36,183 nt of DNA from Candidatus Omnitrophota bacterium (GCA_011620275.1 WOZK01000034.1:1-36183); one strand, 5' to 3'. Shown: positions 23,946-33,394, counted from the first letter of the stretch. A program made the numbers and translations. The notes: generated from the letters alone by a model not told the origin.

Positions 23946-25772
23946 ATGAGGAGATCTTTTATACCGGTATATATCTTGGCGGCGGCCGCGTTAACGGCTT
24001 CTCTTTTTTTCTGCCGGCCGTCTTCTGCGCAGGAAGAGAAAAAAGAAACGCCGGCTCGGATCGAATTTTCTCTCGATGTTTCCGGGCAGACTTCGCCGCG
24101 CCCGAAAATATTCGCGCCTTCGATAGACCTCAGCGGAAGGGGCGGCGGATTTGATCCTTCACGTCCGCAGTCTGCAGCCGGAGACGAGCCGTTCAGGAGA
24201 TGGAGCGAAGAGATCGGGTTCCCCGGTTATTACCGCCTGCAGTTCGACCTCTGGGAGACTGCCCAGTTGAAGGACAATAGCGAAGCGCTGGAGAAGCAAA
24301 CGGCTTATTATCGCGGCATCATCGACAAAATATGTTCTTCCGGCGGAACGGTGATCATGACTTTTTTCGGCACCCCCGCCGGGATGGGGAAAGTGCTGGA
24401 TAAAAGAAGCCAGCTGCTGGATCCGCAGGAATTCAGGAAGCTGGTCAAGAAATACATCAGGGAATTCAGGAACGACAAGGTCTGGTTTGAGGTCTGGAGC
24501 GCCCCCGACCTTGACGATTTCTTTCTCGGAAGCACTCAGGATTATCTGTTGCTTTACCGCAGCGTGGCCGAGGCGGTGAAGGAGGTCGAAAACGAGGATA
24601 AGGTGCAGATATATCTCGGCGGTCCCGGAACCAGCTGGTGGTACCAGAATCCCGAGGGCAACACCGTGGCGGCTCCGGAGAAAAGCCTGATCTATGAGTT
24701 GATCCGGTATTGTTCGCGATACGGCCTGCCGCTGGATTTCATCACCTGGCATGCCTATTCCACCGACCCTTTCGCCGAGCAGTATAATACCGCATACAAT
24801 AAACTACCGGTGGAATTGATCCGGGAATGGCTTTCTTATTTCAACCTCAGCAAGGACACGCCGTTGATCATAGATGAGTGGAATTACGACAACGGCCTGA
24901 ACCTGCCGCAGGAGCGTTCGGAAAGAGGCAATATTGCCGCCAGTTACATCCCGGCCCGGCTGAAGGGAATGCAGACCTGCGGGGTGGACGGGCAGATTTA
25001 TTACTGCCTCGAGGATTTTCATTCCAACAAAAAGCATGTCACCCGCAATATCGGAGCCTTCTGGTTCGATTCGCGGGGTAACCAGTATAAAGGCGGTCCG
25101 AAGGCGGCTTACAGCGTCTTTCGTATGCTCCAGTCGCTCGGGGACAATTTTTATCAGCTCTCTCCTTCGGCCGCCGGCAAAGGGGATGTCGGCATGCTGG
25201 CCGGCAGGAACGGTCAGAGGGTGAATGTGCTGGTTTATAATTACGTGAATCCCGAGGCAGCCAGGGATATGCTTTCCAGAAGCGTGGGATTGCTTAACAC
25301 CGCAGAGAGAAAGATTCTTTTGCGCATGATAAAAGACGGCACTTACGGACGCCTGCTTTCCGGGCAGACGGACGTGCAGTCGCTCTGGGGGGTCACGAAG
25401 AGATTGCGGTCGCTGTTCGCCGACGCGGTCGCGCGCAACGATGAGATTGAAAAGAAAAAATCGTCCGTCCAGCCGTTCAGGATCACGCTGAAAAACATCA
25501 AAGGGGATTATCTGGCGCGTAAATACGTGGTGGATTTTTCTTGCGTTAAGGATTGCGTTTTTTCTCCGGTCCAGGAAAGAACGGTTTCCTGTTCCGGGAC
25601 ATTGGAAGAGACGGCGGAACTGCCGGCATATTCCGTGATGTTGTTCTCTTTCGAGCCGAAACCCGAGGAACCGCCCGCTGCTCCCGCGGCTGCGCAGGAT
25701 GAACAACCCAAGCCGGCGGACTCCCCGGCTGTCCCGGCGGAGCAGTCCGCCCAGAAGAAGGATGTTCCTTAG
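23946..25772 (+). CDS. secreted GH39-like protein lacking the catalytic acid/base
   Basis: The 608-residue protein has a signal peptide (about 1-28, ending SSAQ) and a (beta/alpha)8 glycosidase-like domain with GH39 landmarks: FFGTPAGM, VWFEVWSAPDLDDF (about 180-193), FITWHAYS and LIIDEWNY with a possible nucleophile Glu311. GH39 enzymes carry Asn-Glu-Pro at the acid/base position; here residues 185-187 read Ser-Ala-Pro, so the acid/base Glu is gone. The C-terminus is a Pro/Ala-rich tail of about 35 residues, possibly a wall or matrix linker. It may be a carbohydrate-binding pseudoenzyme. Its 3' end overlaps the xseA start. Confidence 0.75.
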   Translation: MRRSFIPVYILAAAALTASLFFCRPSSAQEEKKETPARIEFSLDVSGQTSPRPKIFAPSIDLSGRGGGFDPSRPQSAAGDEPFRRWSEEIGFPGYYRLQFDLWETAQLKDNSEALEKQTAYYRGIIDKICSSGGTVIMTFFGTPAGMGKVLDKRSQLLDPQEFRKLVKKYIREFRNDKVWFEVWSAPDLDDFFLGSTQDYLLLYRSVAEAVKEVENEDKVQIYLGGPGTSWWYQNPEGNTVAAPEKSLIYELIRYCSRYGLPLDFITWHAYSTDPFAEQYNTAYNKLPVELIREWLSYFNLSKDTPLIIDEWNYDNGLNLPQERSERGNIAASYIPARLKGMQTCGVDGQIYYCLEDFHSNKKHVTRNIGAFWFDSRGNQYKGGPKAAYSVFRMLQSLGDNFYQLSPSAAGKGDVGMLAGRNGQRVNVLVYNYVNPEAARDMLSRSVGLLNTAERKILLRMIKDGTYGRLLSGQTDVQSLWGVTKRLRSLFADAVARNDEIEKKKSSVQPFRITLKNIKGDYLARKYVVDFSCVKDCVFSPVQERTVSCSGTLEETAELPAYSVMLFSFEPKPEEPPAAPAAAQDEQPKPADSPAVPAEQSAQKKDVP

Positions 25773-27123
25773 ACGGATGAAGAACATTCCGGAAGACGAA
25801 GAAGATTTTTTTACCGGGCGCCCGGAAAAGGGCCGGAAGATTTTTACTGTTTCGGAGATAAACCGTCGGATAAAGGAATTGATGGAGGCGGGGTTCCCGG
25901 AGGTGTGGGTGGAAGGGGAGGTTTCCGGGGCGACGAGAATAGCTACGGGCACCGTATTTTTTAATTTAAAAGACGCCTCCGGCCTGTTGAAATGCGTCAT
26001 TTTTCCGCAGACGGCGCGCGACATAAAGTTCGAGTTGAAAGACGGCGACAAGCTGATTTGCCGCGGAGGCGTCAGCGTTTATGAGAGGGACGGCCGCTAT
26101 CAGCTTTACGTGCGCAGTCTGGAGCCAAAAGGGCTCGGTAGCCTGCAGTTGGCCCTGGAGCAGTTGAAAAAGAAACTGGAGAAGGAAGGGCTTTTTGCAT
26201 CGGAGCATAAGCGGAAGATTCCTTATCTGCCGTCGCGCATCGGCGTCATCACTTCCGCAACCGGCGCCGCCTTTAAAGATATCTTGAAAGTGGCGGCCGG
26301 GCGTTTCAGCGGGGTGCACATGATTTTGTATCCGGTTAAGGTGCAAGGAGAAGGAGCTGCCGGAGAGATCGCCTCCGCAGTCAGGGAATTCAATGTTTAC
26401 AACGCGCGCGCGCGAAAAAATGAACGCATAGAGGTTTTAATTGTCGGGCGCGGCGGCGGCAGTATCGAAGATCTCTGGGCTTTCAACGAAGAGCCGGTGG
26501 CGAGAGCGGTTTATGATTCGGAGATCCCGGTGATCTCGGCCGTGGGACACGAGAGAGACTGGACCCTTTGCGATCTGACGGCGGACCTGCGGGCGCCGAC
26601 TCCTTCGGCGGCCGCGGAACTGGTAGTTCCGGACAAAGAGGAACTGAGACAGAAACTTTCCCGGCTTACAGCTTCTCTGCAGGCGGGATTGAAGGATTTT
26701 ACGCGTTTATCGAGGGAAGATTTGGATGCCCTGGTACACCGCATGCAGATGAGCGCGGCGCATTACCTGGAGATCGGCGCAAGCCGCATGGACTCCGCCG
26801 CCAAGAAGCTGCGGCTGTTGAATCCGAAGACGAGGCTTGAGCAGTTCCTTCGGAGAGTTTCCGAACTGTCCGGCAGGGCTTCAACGGCCTGGACGCATTT
26901 ATTGCAGTTCAAGAACGAGGTTTTGAGGTCGGCCGCCGCCAATCTTAACGGATTGAGCCCTTTAAAAGTCCTTACCAGGGGATACAGCATCACTTTCTCC
27001 GCCGCGGGCGGGGTGGTTAGAAGCGCGAGGGAGGTTGCCGCCGGAGAGGGCATAAGGATAAAATTGCACGACGGCGAAATAACCGGTCAGGTAACGGAGG
27101 TGCGCGGAAATGGCGGAGATTAA
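25762..27123 (+). CDS. xseA: exodeoxyribonuclease VII large subunit
   Basis: About 453 residues from ATG 25762; ATG 25777 is an alternative start, and ATG 25699 lies deep in the preceding gene. It has the N-terminal OB domain (IFTVSEINRRIKELME, VWVEGEVSG, GTVFFNLKD), the catalytic-domain block PYLPSRIGVITSATGAAFKDIL, LIVGRGGGSIEDLWAFNEEPVARAVYDSEIPVISAVGHE (only partly quoted) and a coiled-coil region. With XseB it degrades single-stranded DNA in repair. It overlaps xseB by 14 bases. Confidence 0.93.
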   Translation: MFLRRMKNIPEDEEDFFTGRPEKGRKIFTVSEINRRIKELMEAGFPEVWVEGEVSGATRIATGTVFFNLKDASGLLKCVIFPQTARDIKFELKDGDKLICRGGVSVYERDGRYQLYVRSLEPKGLGSLQLALEQLKKKLEKEGLFASEHKRKIPYLPSRIGVITSATGAAFKDILKVAAGRFSGVHMILYPVKVQGEGAAGEIASAVREFNVYNARARKNERIEVLIVGRGGGSIEDLWAFNEEPVARAVYDSEIPVISAVGHERDWTLCDLTADLRAPTPSAAAELVVPDKEELRQKLSRLTASLQAGLKDFTRLSREDLDALVHRMQMSAAHYLEIGASRMDSAAKKLRLLNPKTRLEQFLRRVSELSGRASTAWTHLLQFKNEVLRSAAANLNGLSPLKVLTRGYSITFSAAGGVVRSAREVAAGEGIRIKLHDGEITGQVTEVRGNGGD

Positions 27124-27343
27124 GTTTGAAGAGGCGTTGAAAAAACTGGAAAAGATAGTCGAAGACCTGGAAAAGGGCGAATTGACCTTGGACGAGGCGC
27201 TTAAGAAATATCAGGAAGGGATAGAATTATCGCGCGCCTGTTCTTCGCGCCTGGAAAGCGCGCGCAAGAAGATAGAAGTCCTCTCGAAGAACAAGAAAGG
27301 CGATTTCGACCTTAAACCCTTTGAGGACGGGAAGGACGAATAG
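27110..27343 (+). CDS. xseB: exodeoxyribonuclease VII small subunit
   Basis: The 77-residue protein has the XseB pattern FEEALKKLEKIVEDLEKGELTLDEAL..YQEGIEL, a two-helix protein that wraps the coiled coil of XseA. It overlaps xseA by 14 bases and is followed by dxs after 5 bases, the common xseA-xseB-dxs order. Confidence 0.95.
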   Translation: MAEIKFEEALKKLEKIVEDLEKGELTLDEALKKYQEGIELSRACSSRLESARKKIEVLSKNKKGDFDLKPFEDGKDE

Positions 27344-27348
27344 GAATA

Positions 27349-29220
27349 ATGCTGCTGGAATATGTCAATTCTCCCGCCGACCTGCGCGGGCTGCCCCTCG
27401 ATAAGTTGCCGGAACTTGCCGATGAAATACGTCGCCGTATACTGGATGTGGTCTCCGTAAACGGCGGACATCTGGCTTCCAGCCTCGGGGCAGTGGAACT
27501 CGCGATCGCCCTTCACTACTGCCTCGACACCCCGCGGGACAAGATCGTCTGGGATGTCGGCCACCAGACCTACGCCCATAAAATCATAACCGGCAGAAAT
27601 GCCGAATTCGCCGGGCTGCGTAAATACGGCGGCCTGAGCGGCTTTCCCTGCAAAGAGGAATCGGAATACGATCTTTTTACCACCGGACACAGCTCGACAG
27701 CGGTATCCCTGGCCCTCGGCCTCGCCTGCGCCGGGGATCTCGAAGGAGGAGAAAAGAAATTCAAGACTGCCGCGGTGATCGGCGACGGTTCTTTGAGCGG
27801 CGGACTCTGTTTCGAGGGGTTAAATAACGCTGGCCACCTAAAAAAAGACTTGTTGGTGGTGTTGAATACCAATGAAATGAGCATCGCTCCCAACGTGGGG
27901 TCGGTGAGCACTTATATCAACAAGATAATATCTCTGCCGGTTTACAACCGTTTTCGCAGCTCGCTGGAGTCTTTTCTCAATTCCCGCGTGCCGCGCGGCA
28001 AGAGACTGCTCAAACTGGTCAACAAATTCGAGGAAGGGCTAAAAGGCCTTTTTATCCCCGGCGTTTTCTTCGAGGAGCTGGGTTTCAGGTATTTCGGCCC
28101 CTTCGACGGCAACAATCTCGCCCAGTTGATCCCGGCGATGAAGAAGATGCTCGCATTCAAGGAGCCTTTGTTTATGCACGTGATTACTAAGAAAGGGAAG
28201 GGGTTTCTTCCGGCGGAGAAGGACCCGGTGCGTTTCCACAGCACGGGTCCGTTCGATCTGCCCGCCGGTGAGAAACAGGAGCCGGCGCCTCTTTCGGCAG
28301 CTACCTATACTTCAATTTTCGGGCGAAAGATAGTCGATCTTGCCGCGCGGGATAAGAGGCTTACGGCGATAACCGCGGCGATGGCCGAGGGCACCGGTTT
28401 GGACGCCTTCCGGGATAAATATCCGCAAAGGTTCTTCGATGTCGGGATAGCCGAGGAGCACGCTGTTTGTTTCGCCGCCGGCCTTGCCAGGCAAGGGTTG
28501 ATTCCGGTGGCGGCGATATACTCCACTTTTTTGCAGAGGGCGTATGACCAGATAATAGAGTGCGTGGCTTTACAGGGACTGCACGTGATCTTCGCTCTTG
28601 ACCGGGCGGGGCTTGTCGGCGGCGACGGACCTACGCATCAGGGGATTTTCGACATAAGTTTTCTGCGCCACATCCCTAATATGACGATAATGGCCCCTGC
28701 GGACGCGCACGACCTGGAGATGATGCTGGAGTTTTCTCTGTCGTTGAAAGGACCGGTTTCATTGAGGTATCCCAAGACCTCCTCTTGCTTATTGCGCCGC
28801 AGGCTGACGGGCGGCATGGCCGTTCCGGTGAAGCTCGCCGGGGCGGAAGTCTTGAGAGAAGGGAATGATTTCACTATATTCGCCCTGGGCGGCGCCGTGT
28901 CGGCCGCGGAGGAAGCCGCGGCCATACTGGAAGAAAAAGGTTTGTCCGGCAACGTGGTCAACGCCAGGTTCGTAAAACCCTTAGACCACGGCTTGATAAA
29001 AGAAATCGCGGCGCGGGGGAAGCCGGTGTTTACGGTGGAGGAGGGGATCGTCGAGGGTGGATTCGGCTCGGCGGTGGAAGAAGTCCTAGGCGCGTCGGTG
29101 ATCAAGCTCGGAGTGCCGGAGGAATTCCCTCCCTGCGCCAAGAGGCGGGAATTATTGGAACGTTACGGTCTGAATGCTGCTGGGATCGCCGGCAGAGTAG
29201 CCGTGGAAGCGAGGAAATAG
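27349..29220 (+). CDS. dxs: 1-deoxy-D-xylulose-5-phosphate synthase
   Basis: The 623-residue protein has the thiamine-diphosphate motif GDGSLSGGLCFEGLNN, the substrate-site segment GHQTYAHKIITGR, the transketolase-type pyrimidine domain (FFDVGIAEEHAVCFAAGLA) and the DRAGLVGGDGPTHQG loop, then the C-terminal transketolase domain. It condenses pyruvate and glyceraldehyde-3-phosphate as the first step of MEP isoprenoid synthesis. Length is typical. It lies directly after xseB and 2 bases before the ferredoxin gene of the kor operon, suggesting one long transcript. Confidence 0.96.
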   Translation: MLLEYVNSPADLRGLPLDKLPELADEIRRRILDVVSVNGGHLASSLGAVELAIALHYCLDTPRDKIVWDVGHQTYAHKIITGRNAEFAGLRKYGGLSGFPCKEESEYDLFTTGHSSTAVSLALGLACAGDLEGGEKKFKTAAVIGDGSLSGGLCFEGLNNAGHLKKDLLVVLNTNEMSIAPNVGSVSTYINKIISLPVYNRFRSSLESFLNSRVPRGKRLLKLVNKFEEGLKGLFIPGVFFEELGFRYFGPFDGNNLAQLIPAMKKMLAFKEPLFMHVITKKGKGFLPAEKDPVRFHSTGPFDLPAGEKQEPAPLSAATYTSIFGRKIVDLAARDKRLTAITAAMAEGTGLDAFRDKYPQRFFDVGIAEEHAVCFAAGLARQGLIPVAAIYSTFLQRAYDQIIECVALQGLHVIFALDRAGLVGGDGPTHQGIFDISFLRHIPNMTIMAPADAHDLEMMLEFSLSLKGPVSLRYPKTSSCLLRRRLTGGMAVPVKLAGAEVLREGNDFTIFALGGAVSAAEEAAAILEEKGLSGNVVNARFVKPLDHGLIKEIAARGKPVFTVEEGIVEGGFGSAVEEVLGASVIKLGVPEEFPPCAKRRELLERYGLNAAGIAGRVAVEARK

Positions 29221-29222
29221 GG

Positions 29223-29429
29223 ATGGCTAAACCGGTCATAGACGCGGAGAAGTGCAAAGGTTGCGGGTTGTGCATTAATTTTTGCCATAAGGGGCTGTTG
29301 AAGAAAACCGGGAAGCTGAACGCGCTGGGCGCCGTGTATGTGGAGTTTGACGAAGATAAGAATACCTGCGGCGGATGCTGTTTCTGCGCCCTGGTCTGTC
29401 CGGAATGCTGTATAGAGGTGCAAAAGTGA
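29223..29429 (+). CDS. korD: 2-oxoacid:ferredoxin oxidoreductase delta subunit (2x[4Fe-4S])
   Basis: The 68-residue ferredoxin-like protein has two cysteine sets, CKGCGLCINFC and CGGCCFCALVCP, each of the C-x2-C-x2-C-x3-C type for a [4Fe-4S] cluster. An extra Cys pair occurs in the second set and at PECC. It passes electrons from the KorAB core to ferredoxin. Its TGA overlaps the GTG start of korA (GTGA), so the two are translationally coupled. Confidence 0.92.
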   Translation: MAKPVIDAEKCKGCGLCINFCHKGLLKKTGKLNALGAVYVEFDEDKNTCGGCCFCALVCPECCIEVQK

Positions 29430-30493
29430 ACAAGGAAAAGAAAATTCTACTGAGCGGAAATGAAGCGATCGCTGAGGGCTCCATACAGGCAGGCTGCCGT
29501 TTCTACGCCGGGTATCCGATCACCCCGCAGAATGAACTGACCGCTTACATGGCCAGGCGTATGCCGGAGGCCGGAGGCGTTTTCATCCAGGCGGAATCGG
29601 AGATCGCGGCTATCAACATGGTACTGGGCGCGGCCGCAAGCGGGATCAGGGCGATGACTTCCTCTTCCAGCCCGGGAATAAGCCTGAAGCAGGAAGGGAT
29701 ATCTTATCTGGCCGGCGCGGAACTCCCGGCGGTGATCGTGAACATGATGCGCGGCGGGCCCGGGCTGGGCAATATCATGTCTTCGCAATCGGATTATTTC
29801 CAGGCGACCAAAGGCGGAGGTCACGGCGATTATCATTGTCTGGTGCTGGCGCCTTCCCGCGTGCAGGAGTCCTTCGATGCCATGTTTTCCGCTTTTTCTT
29901 TGGCCGAAAAATACCGCGTTCCGTCAATTATCTTGGGAGACGGAATGCTCGGCCAAGTTATGGAACCTTTCAGCGTGCGCGACCCTGCCGCGTTCGCCGG
30001 GGAAAAGACGGTGAAAGTTCCTAAACCGTGGGCGTTGACAGGATGCGCCGGCAGGGGACCGAATGTGGTTAAATCCTTTTATCTCCGGGACGGGGACCTC
30101 GAAGATTTTAATCTGCGTCTGCAAAAGAAATATGCCGTGATACTGAAAAAAGAGGCGCGTTACGAAGGCACAATGCTTAAAGACGCCGACCTGGTGCTGG
30201 TTGCTTACGGGACCATGGCCAGGATATGTTCGGCGGTGGTGCGCCGCCTGCGCAAAGAAGGGAAGAAAGCCGGATTGATCAGGCCGGTGACGCTCTGGCC
30301 TTTTCCGGTACAGGCCTTTTTGCCGAAAGCGTCTCCGGCGCGCACATTCCTGGTGGTGGAGATGTCCTACGGACAGATGCTGGAGGACGTGAAGCTGGCG
30401 CTCAACGGAAGGGCACAAGTAAGTTTTATCGGTAGAGCGGGCGGAGGCTTTCCGTTGGAAGAGGTGATAGCCGCGGAGGCGCGCAAACTATGA
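29426..30493 (+). CDS. korA: 2-oxoacid:ferredoxin oxidoreductase alpha subunit
   Basis: From GTG 29426 the protein has 355 residues and begins KKILLSGNEAIAEGSIQAG, with FYAGYPITPQNELTAYMA and MTSSSSPGISLKQEGISYLAGAELP (partial), which define the pyrimidine-domain alpha chain of the KorA/VorB type. The enzyme oxidatively decarboxylates a 2-oxoacid (2-oxoglutarate or branched-chain) to acyl-CoA, reducing ferredoxin. The earlier start at 29375 lies within korD and adds no conserved sequence. The order D-A-B-C is typical of korDABC; substrate cannot be fixed from sequence alone. Confidence 0.92.
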   Translation: MNKEKKILLSGNEAIAEGSIQAGCRFYAGYPITPQNELTAYMARRMPEAGGVFIQAESEIAAINMVLGAAASGIRAMTSSSSPGISLKQEGISYLAGAELPAVIVNMMRGGPGLGNIMSSQSDYFQATKGGGHGDYHCLVLAPSRVQESFDAMFSAFSLAEKYRVPSIILGDGMLGQVMEPFSVRDPAAFAGEKTVKVPKPWALTGCAGRGPNVVKSFYLRDGDLEDFNLRLQKKYAVILKKEARYEGTMLKDADLVLVAYGTMARICSAVVRRLRKEGKKAGLIRPVTLWPFPVQAFLPKASPARTFLVVEMSYGQMLEDVKLALNGRAQVSFIGRAGGGFPLEEVIAAEARKL

Positions 30494-31218
30494 AAAAGAT
30501 ATTCTCCCGCCCGGAATCTTTACGCGACGCAGCGACCCACTACTGCCCGGGTTGCGGACACGGCATAGCGCACCGTCTGGTGGCGGAAGTGATAGACCTT
30601 CTGGGAGTCAGAGAAAAAGTCATTGCCGTGGCGCCGGTAGGGTGTGCCGTGGTGGCCTACGATTACTGGGATTTCGACTGTTGCGAGGCGGCGCACGGCA
30701 GGGCGCTGGCGGTTGCCACCGGGATTAAACGTTGCCGCCCCGACAGGGTCGTCTTCACTTATCAGGGAGACGGAGACCTTGCTGCCATCGGCACCAACGA
30801 GACCATACACGCCGCCAACCGCGGGGAGAACCTGACGGTCGTATTCGTGAACAACGCCATCTATGGTATGACCGGAGGACAGATGGCTCCGACCACTCTG
30901 ATAGGCCAGGTAACCAGCACTACTCCCGGCGGCAGACAAGCGGAACTTCAGGGCTACCCGCTTAAAATATCCGAAATGCTGGCAATGCTTCCCGGCGTGA
31001 AATACGTGGAGCGCCGCGGGCTATTCTGCCCCCAGGAGATAATCAAAGCCAAGGCGGCTCTGCATTTGGCGTTCGACAACCAGATTAGAGGCGGGGGTTT
31101 TTCGCTGGTGGAACTGCTTTCGCCGTGTCCGACTTACTGGGGGATGTCTCCGGCGGCCGCGATGGACTGGATAAGGGATACAATGGTGAAAGAATTCCCG
31201 TTAGGCAGGATAAAGTAA
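30490..31218 (+). CDS. korB: 2-oxoacid:ferredoxin oxidoreductase beta subunit
   Basis: The 242-residue protein has YCPGCGHGIAHRL, APVGCAVVAYDYWDFD, AHGRALAVATGIK and the thiamine-diphosphate/Mg motif GDGDLAAIG..ANRGENLTVVFVNNAIYGMTGGQMAPTT (gapped). It supplies the TPP-binding half of the catalytic core. It overlaps korA by 4 bases (ATGA) and shares an A with korC (TAATG). Confidence 0.95.
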   Translation: MKKIFSRPESLRDAATHYCPGCGHGIAHRLVAEVIDLLGVREKVIAVAPVGCAVVAYDYWDFDCCEAAHGRALAVATGIKRCRPDRVVFTYQGDGDLAAIGTNETIHAANRGENLTVVFVNNAIYGMTGGQMAPTTLIGQVTSTTPGGRQAELQGYPLKISEMLAMLPGVKYVERRGLFCPQEIIKAKAALHLAFDNQIRGGGFSLVELLSPCPTYWGMSPAAAMDWIRDTMVKEFPLGRIK

Positions 31219-31769
31219 TGGTTAAATCCGCTAATATATTGGGGCAGGAAGAGAAAATAATCGCCGCCGGTTCCGGGGGGCAGGGGATAATGCTTCTGGG
31301 AAAGCTGTTGGCCGAGGCCGGCATGCGCGCCGGTCTCCGGGTGACGTGGCTGCCTTCTTATGGAGCCGAAGTCCGCGGCGGCACCGCCAATTGCATGGTG
31401 GTGATTTCCAAGTCGGAACCGGGATCTCCTTACGTGGAAAAAGCCGATACTCTGATCGTGATGAACCAGCCTTCTCTTGGAAGATTCCTCCCGCGGCTCA
31501 GGCAAGGAGGGTTGTTGTTGTATAATTCCTCGCTGGCACAGGCTTCGGTTAAAACCGCCCTTGACGTTCGCGGGTATCCTTTCACAGAGACTGCGGCCGC
31601 GGCCGCCGGTTCCCTGAAGGCCGCCAATATGGTGGCGCTCGGCGCCTATATCGCGGTCAAAAAGATGTTTCCCGCGGAAAAGATACTTGAGATAATTCAA
31701 GAGCAGAAACGTGAATTGCTGGAGATGAACAGGAAAGCGCTGCTTGCCGGCATCGCCCTGGTAAAATAG
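31218..31769 (+). CDS. korC: 2-oxoacid:ferredoxin oxidoreductase gamma subunit
   Basis: From ATG 31218 the protein has 183 residues and begins KIIAAGSGGQGIMLLGKLLAEAG. This and the segment PSYGAEVRGGTANCMVVISK are the hallmarks of the gamma chain that contacts CoA. A longer frame begins at 31125 inside korB and is not used. It ends the korDABC operon; a hairpin leader and gltX follow. Confidence 0.94.
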   Translation: MVKSANILGQEEKIIAAGSGGQGIMLLGKLLAEAGMRAGLRVTWLPSYGAEVRGGTANCMVVISKSEPGSPYVEKADTLIVMNQPSLGRFLPRLRQGGLLLYNSSLAQASVKTALDVRGYPFTETAAAAAGSLKAANMVALGAYIAVKKMFPAEKILEIIQEQKRELLEMNRKALLAGIALVK

Positions 31770-31787
31770 CCGGTAAGCCCGGTTTAT

Positions 31788-31820
31788 CGACGGCGCTAAA
31801 GTGGTACGTCGAATTGATTT
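31788..31820 (+). promoter_or_regulatory. leader hairpin before gltX, shares motif with rpmH leader
   Basis: TCGACG (31787-31792) pairs with CGTCGA across a 14-base loop holding GCGCTAAAG. CGACGGCGCTAAAG and TCGAATTG with T-rich flank are identical to the rpmH leader at 171-220, though the intervening bases differ. It lies 22 bases before gltX. Confidence 0.5.
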
Positions 31821-31842
31821 AGGTAAAGAAAGGAAAAAGAAG

Positions 31843-33177
31843 ATGGTCAGAGTGAGGTTCGCGCCCAGTCCCACCGGGTTTTTGCATATTGGAGGTTCGC
31901 GCACGGCGTTGTTTAACTGGCTTTACGCGCGCGCCAAGGGAGGGAAATTCATCCTGCGCATAGAGGATACCGACGTTAAGCGCTCCAGACCGGAGTATCT
32001 CGAAGAGATACTTGACAGCCTTTCCTGGATGGGCTTCGACTGGGATGAAATATACTATCAGAGTAAACGGTTTGACATATACCGCGAAATCGCCGAGCGG
32101 CTCCTTCAGGAAGGCAAAGCTTACCGGGCTTCCCCGTCCGGGACGGACGCCGAGGGAGAAGAGGACGGAACGGAGATAGAAAAAAAGCAGGACGCCATAA
32201 TCTTCAAGGTCGCGCAACAGAAGGTCGTTTTCAATGATCTGATCCACGGAGAGATTTCCTTCGACACCGGAGTGATCAAAGACCAAGTGCTCATCAAGTC
32301 CGACGGCACCCCGACTTACAACTTTGCCTGCGTGGTGGACGACGCAGCGATGAACATCAACCACGTTATCCGGGGAGATGATCACATCTCTAACACGCCG
32401 AAACAGATATTGCTTTACCAGGCGCTGAATTTTTCAGTACCGGAATACGCTCACCTGCCGTTGATTCTCGGCTCCGACGGCGGCCGCCTCTCCAAACGCA
32501 CCGGAGCCACCGCCATCAGCGATTACCGCCGCATGGGATACCTGGCGGAGGCGCTGGTGAACTACCTTCTTTTGCTGGGCTGGTCGCCCGGAGGGAACCA
32601 GGAGATCATCGGCATAAGGGACGCGATCAAGAAGTTCGATATCAAAAACGCCAACAAGACCGCGGCCACTTTCGATATGGACAAACTGAACTGGATAAAC
32701 AGCCAGTACATTAAGATCGCCGATACGCTGGACCTGTCAGCGGCGCTGGAACCGTTCCTTAAAGAACAGGGGCTCGATGTTTCTAAATTCAGCAAAGATT
32801 ACCTGCTTTCCGTGGTCAAACTCTTCCAGGGCAGACTGGGCACTCTTAAGGATTTCCCCGCGTGGGCTGATTTCTTCTTCAAGGACGACTTTGTCGTTGA
32901 TCCTCAGGCGAAGGAGAAATATTTGACCAGGGATTTCTCCCGCGAGTTCAAGTTGTTCGTGGACCGCCTGCAGGCGCTTGAACCGTTCGACATCGTAACC
33001 ATCGAGCAATGCTTTCGCGGCCTGCTAGTGGAACTGGGCCTGCAGTCGAGAGAACTGATACACCCGGTCAGGGTGGCGCTCACCGGCAAGACCATCGGCC
33101 CCGGCCTGTTCGAGGTCATCTATTACCTTGGCAAAGAACGCGTCGGACGCAGGCTGACGGCCTGGGTGAAGCAATAA
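31843..33177 (+). CDS. gltX: glutamyl-tRNA synthetase, shortened
   Basis: From ATG 31843 (AAGGA eight bases upstream) the protein has 444 residues. It has the class I signature HIGG (residues 15-18), LRIEDTD, FNDLIHGEISF, YNFACVVDDAAMNINHVIRGDDH and the KMSKS equivalent RLSKR in SDGGRLSKRTGAT. It is shorter than the usual 465-490 residues: after AYRA (about residue 96) the Cys-containing connective segment of the family is replaced by a short acidic linker. It charges tRNA-Glu, and in many lineages also tRNA-Gln. A GTG at 31801 within the hairpin leader is rejected as start. Confidence 0.93.
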   Translation: MVRVRFAPSPTGFLHIGGSRTALFNWLYARAKGGKFILRIEDTDVKRSRPEYLEEILDSLSWMGFDWDEIYYQSKRFDIYREIAERLLQEGKAYRASPSGTDAEGEEDGTEIEKKQDAIIFKVAQQKVVFNDLIHGEISFDTGVIKDQVLIKSDGTPTYNFACVVDDAAMNINHVIRGDDHISNTPKQILLYQALNFSVPEYAHLPLILGSDGGRLSKRTGATAISDYRRMGYLAEALVNYLLLLGWSPGGNQEIIGIRDAIKKFDIKNANKTAATFDMDKLNWINSQYIKIADTLDLSAALEPFLKEQGLDVSKFSKDYLLSVVKLFQGRLGTLKDFPAWADFFFKDDFVVDPQAKEKYLTRDFSREFKLFVDRLQALEPFDIVTIEQCFRGLLVELGLQSRELIHPVRVALTGKTIGPGLFEVIYYLGKERVGRRLTAWVKQ

Positions 33178-33270
33178 CAGAAGGTTTTTCTTGCGTGGGC
33201 TGCGTAAAATTACGCTTGTCACAGCCGGGGCCCTGTAATAAAATAAAAAGCCTTGAATTGCCAGGGCTCT

Positions 33271-33290
33271 GCTTCGACTTCGCTCAGGAT
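33271..33290 (-). repeat. short CTTCGAC..GCTCAGGAT motif
   Basis: GCTTCGACTTCGCTCAGGAT is, on the other strand, ATCCTGAGC plus GAAGTCGAAGC. Both halves reappear in the forward direction at 33563-33571 (ATCCTGAGC) and 33625-33632 (GTCGAAGG) just before the GIY-YIG gene. A shorter relative, GCTTCGACAATCTCAGCAT followed by six T, occurs at 33351-33369 and could act as a weak terminator after gltX. Confidence 0.5.
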
Positions 33291-33394
33291 TTTCTATATA
33301 AAAGTTTTATAAGTAAGTGTTCCAATTGGTTTATTTATGAGCTTATGCTTCGACAATCTCAGCATTTTTTCTACTAAAAGATTTATATGATTAT

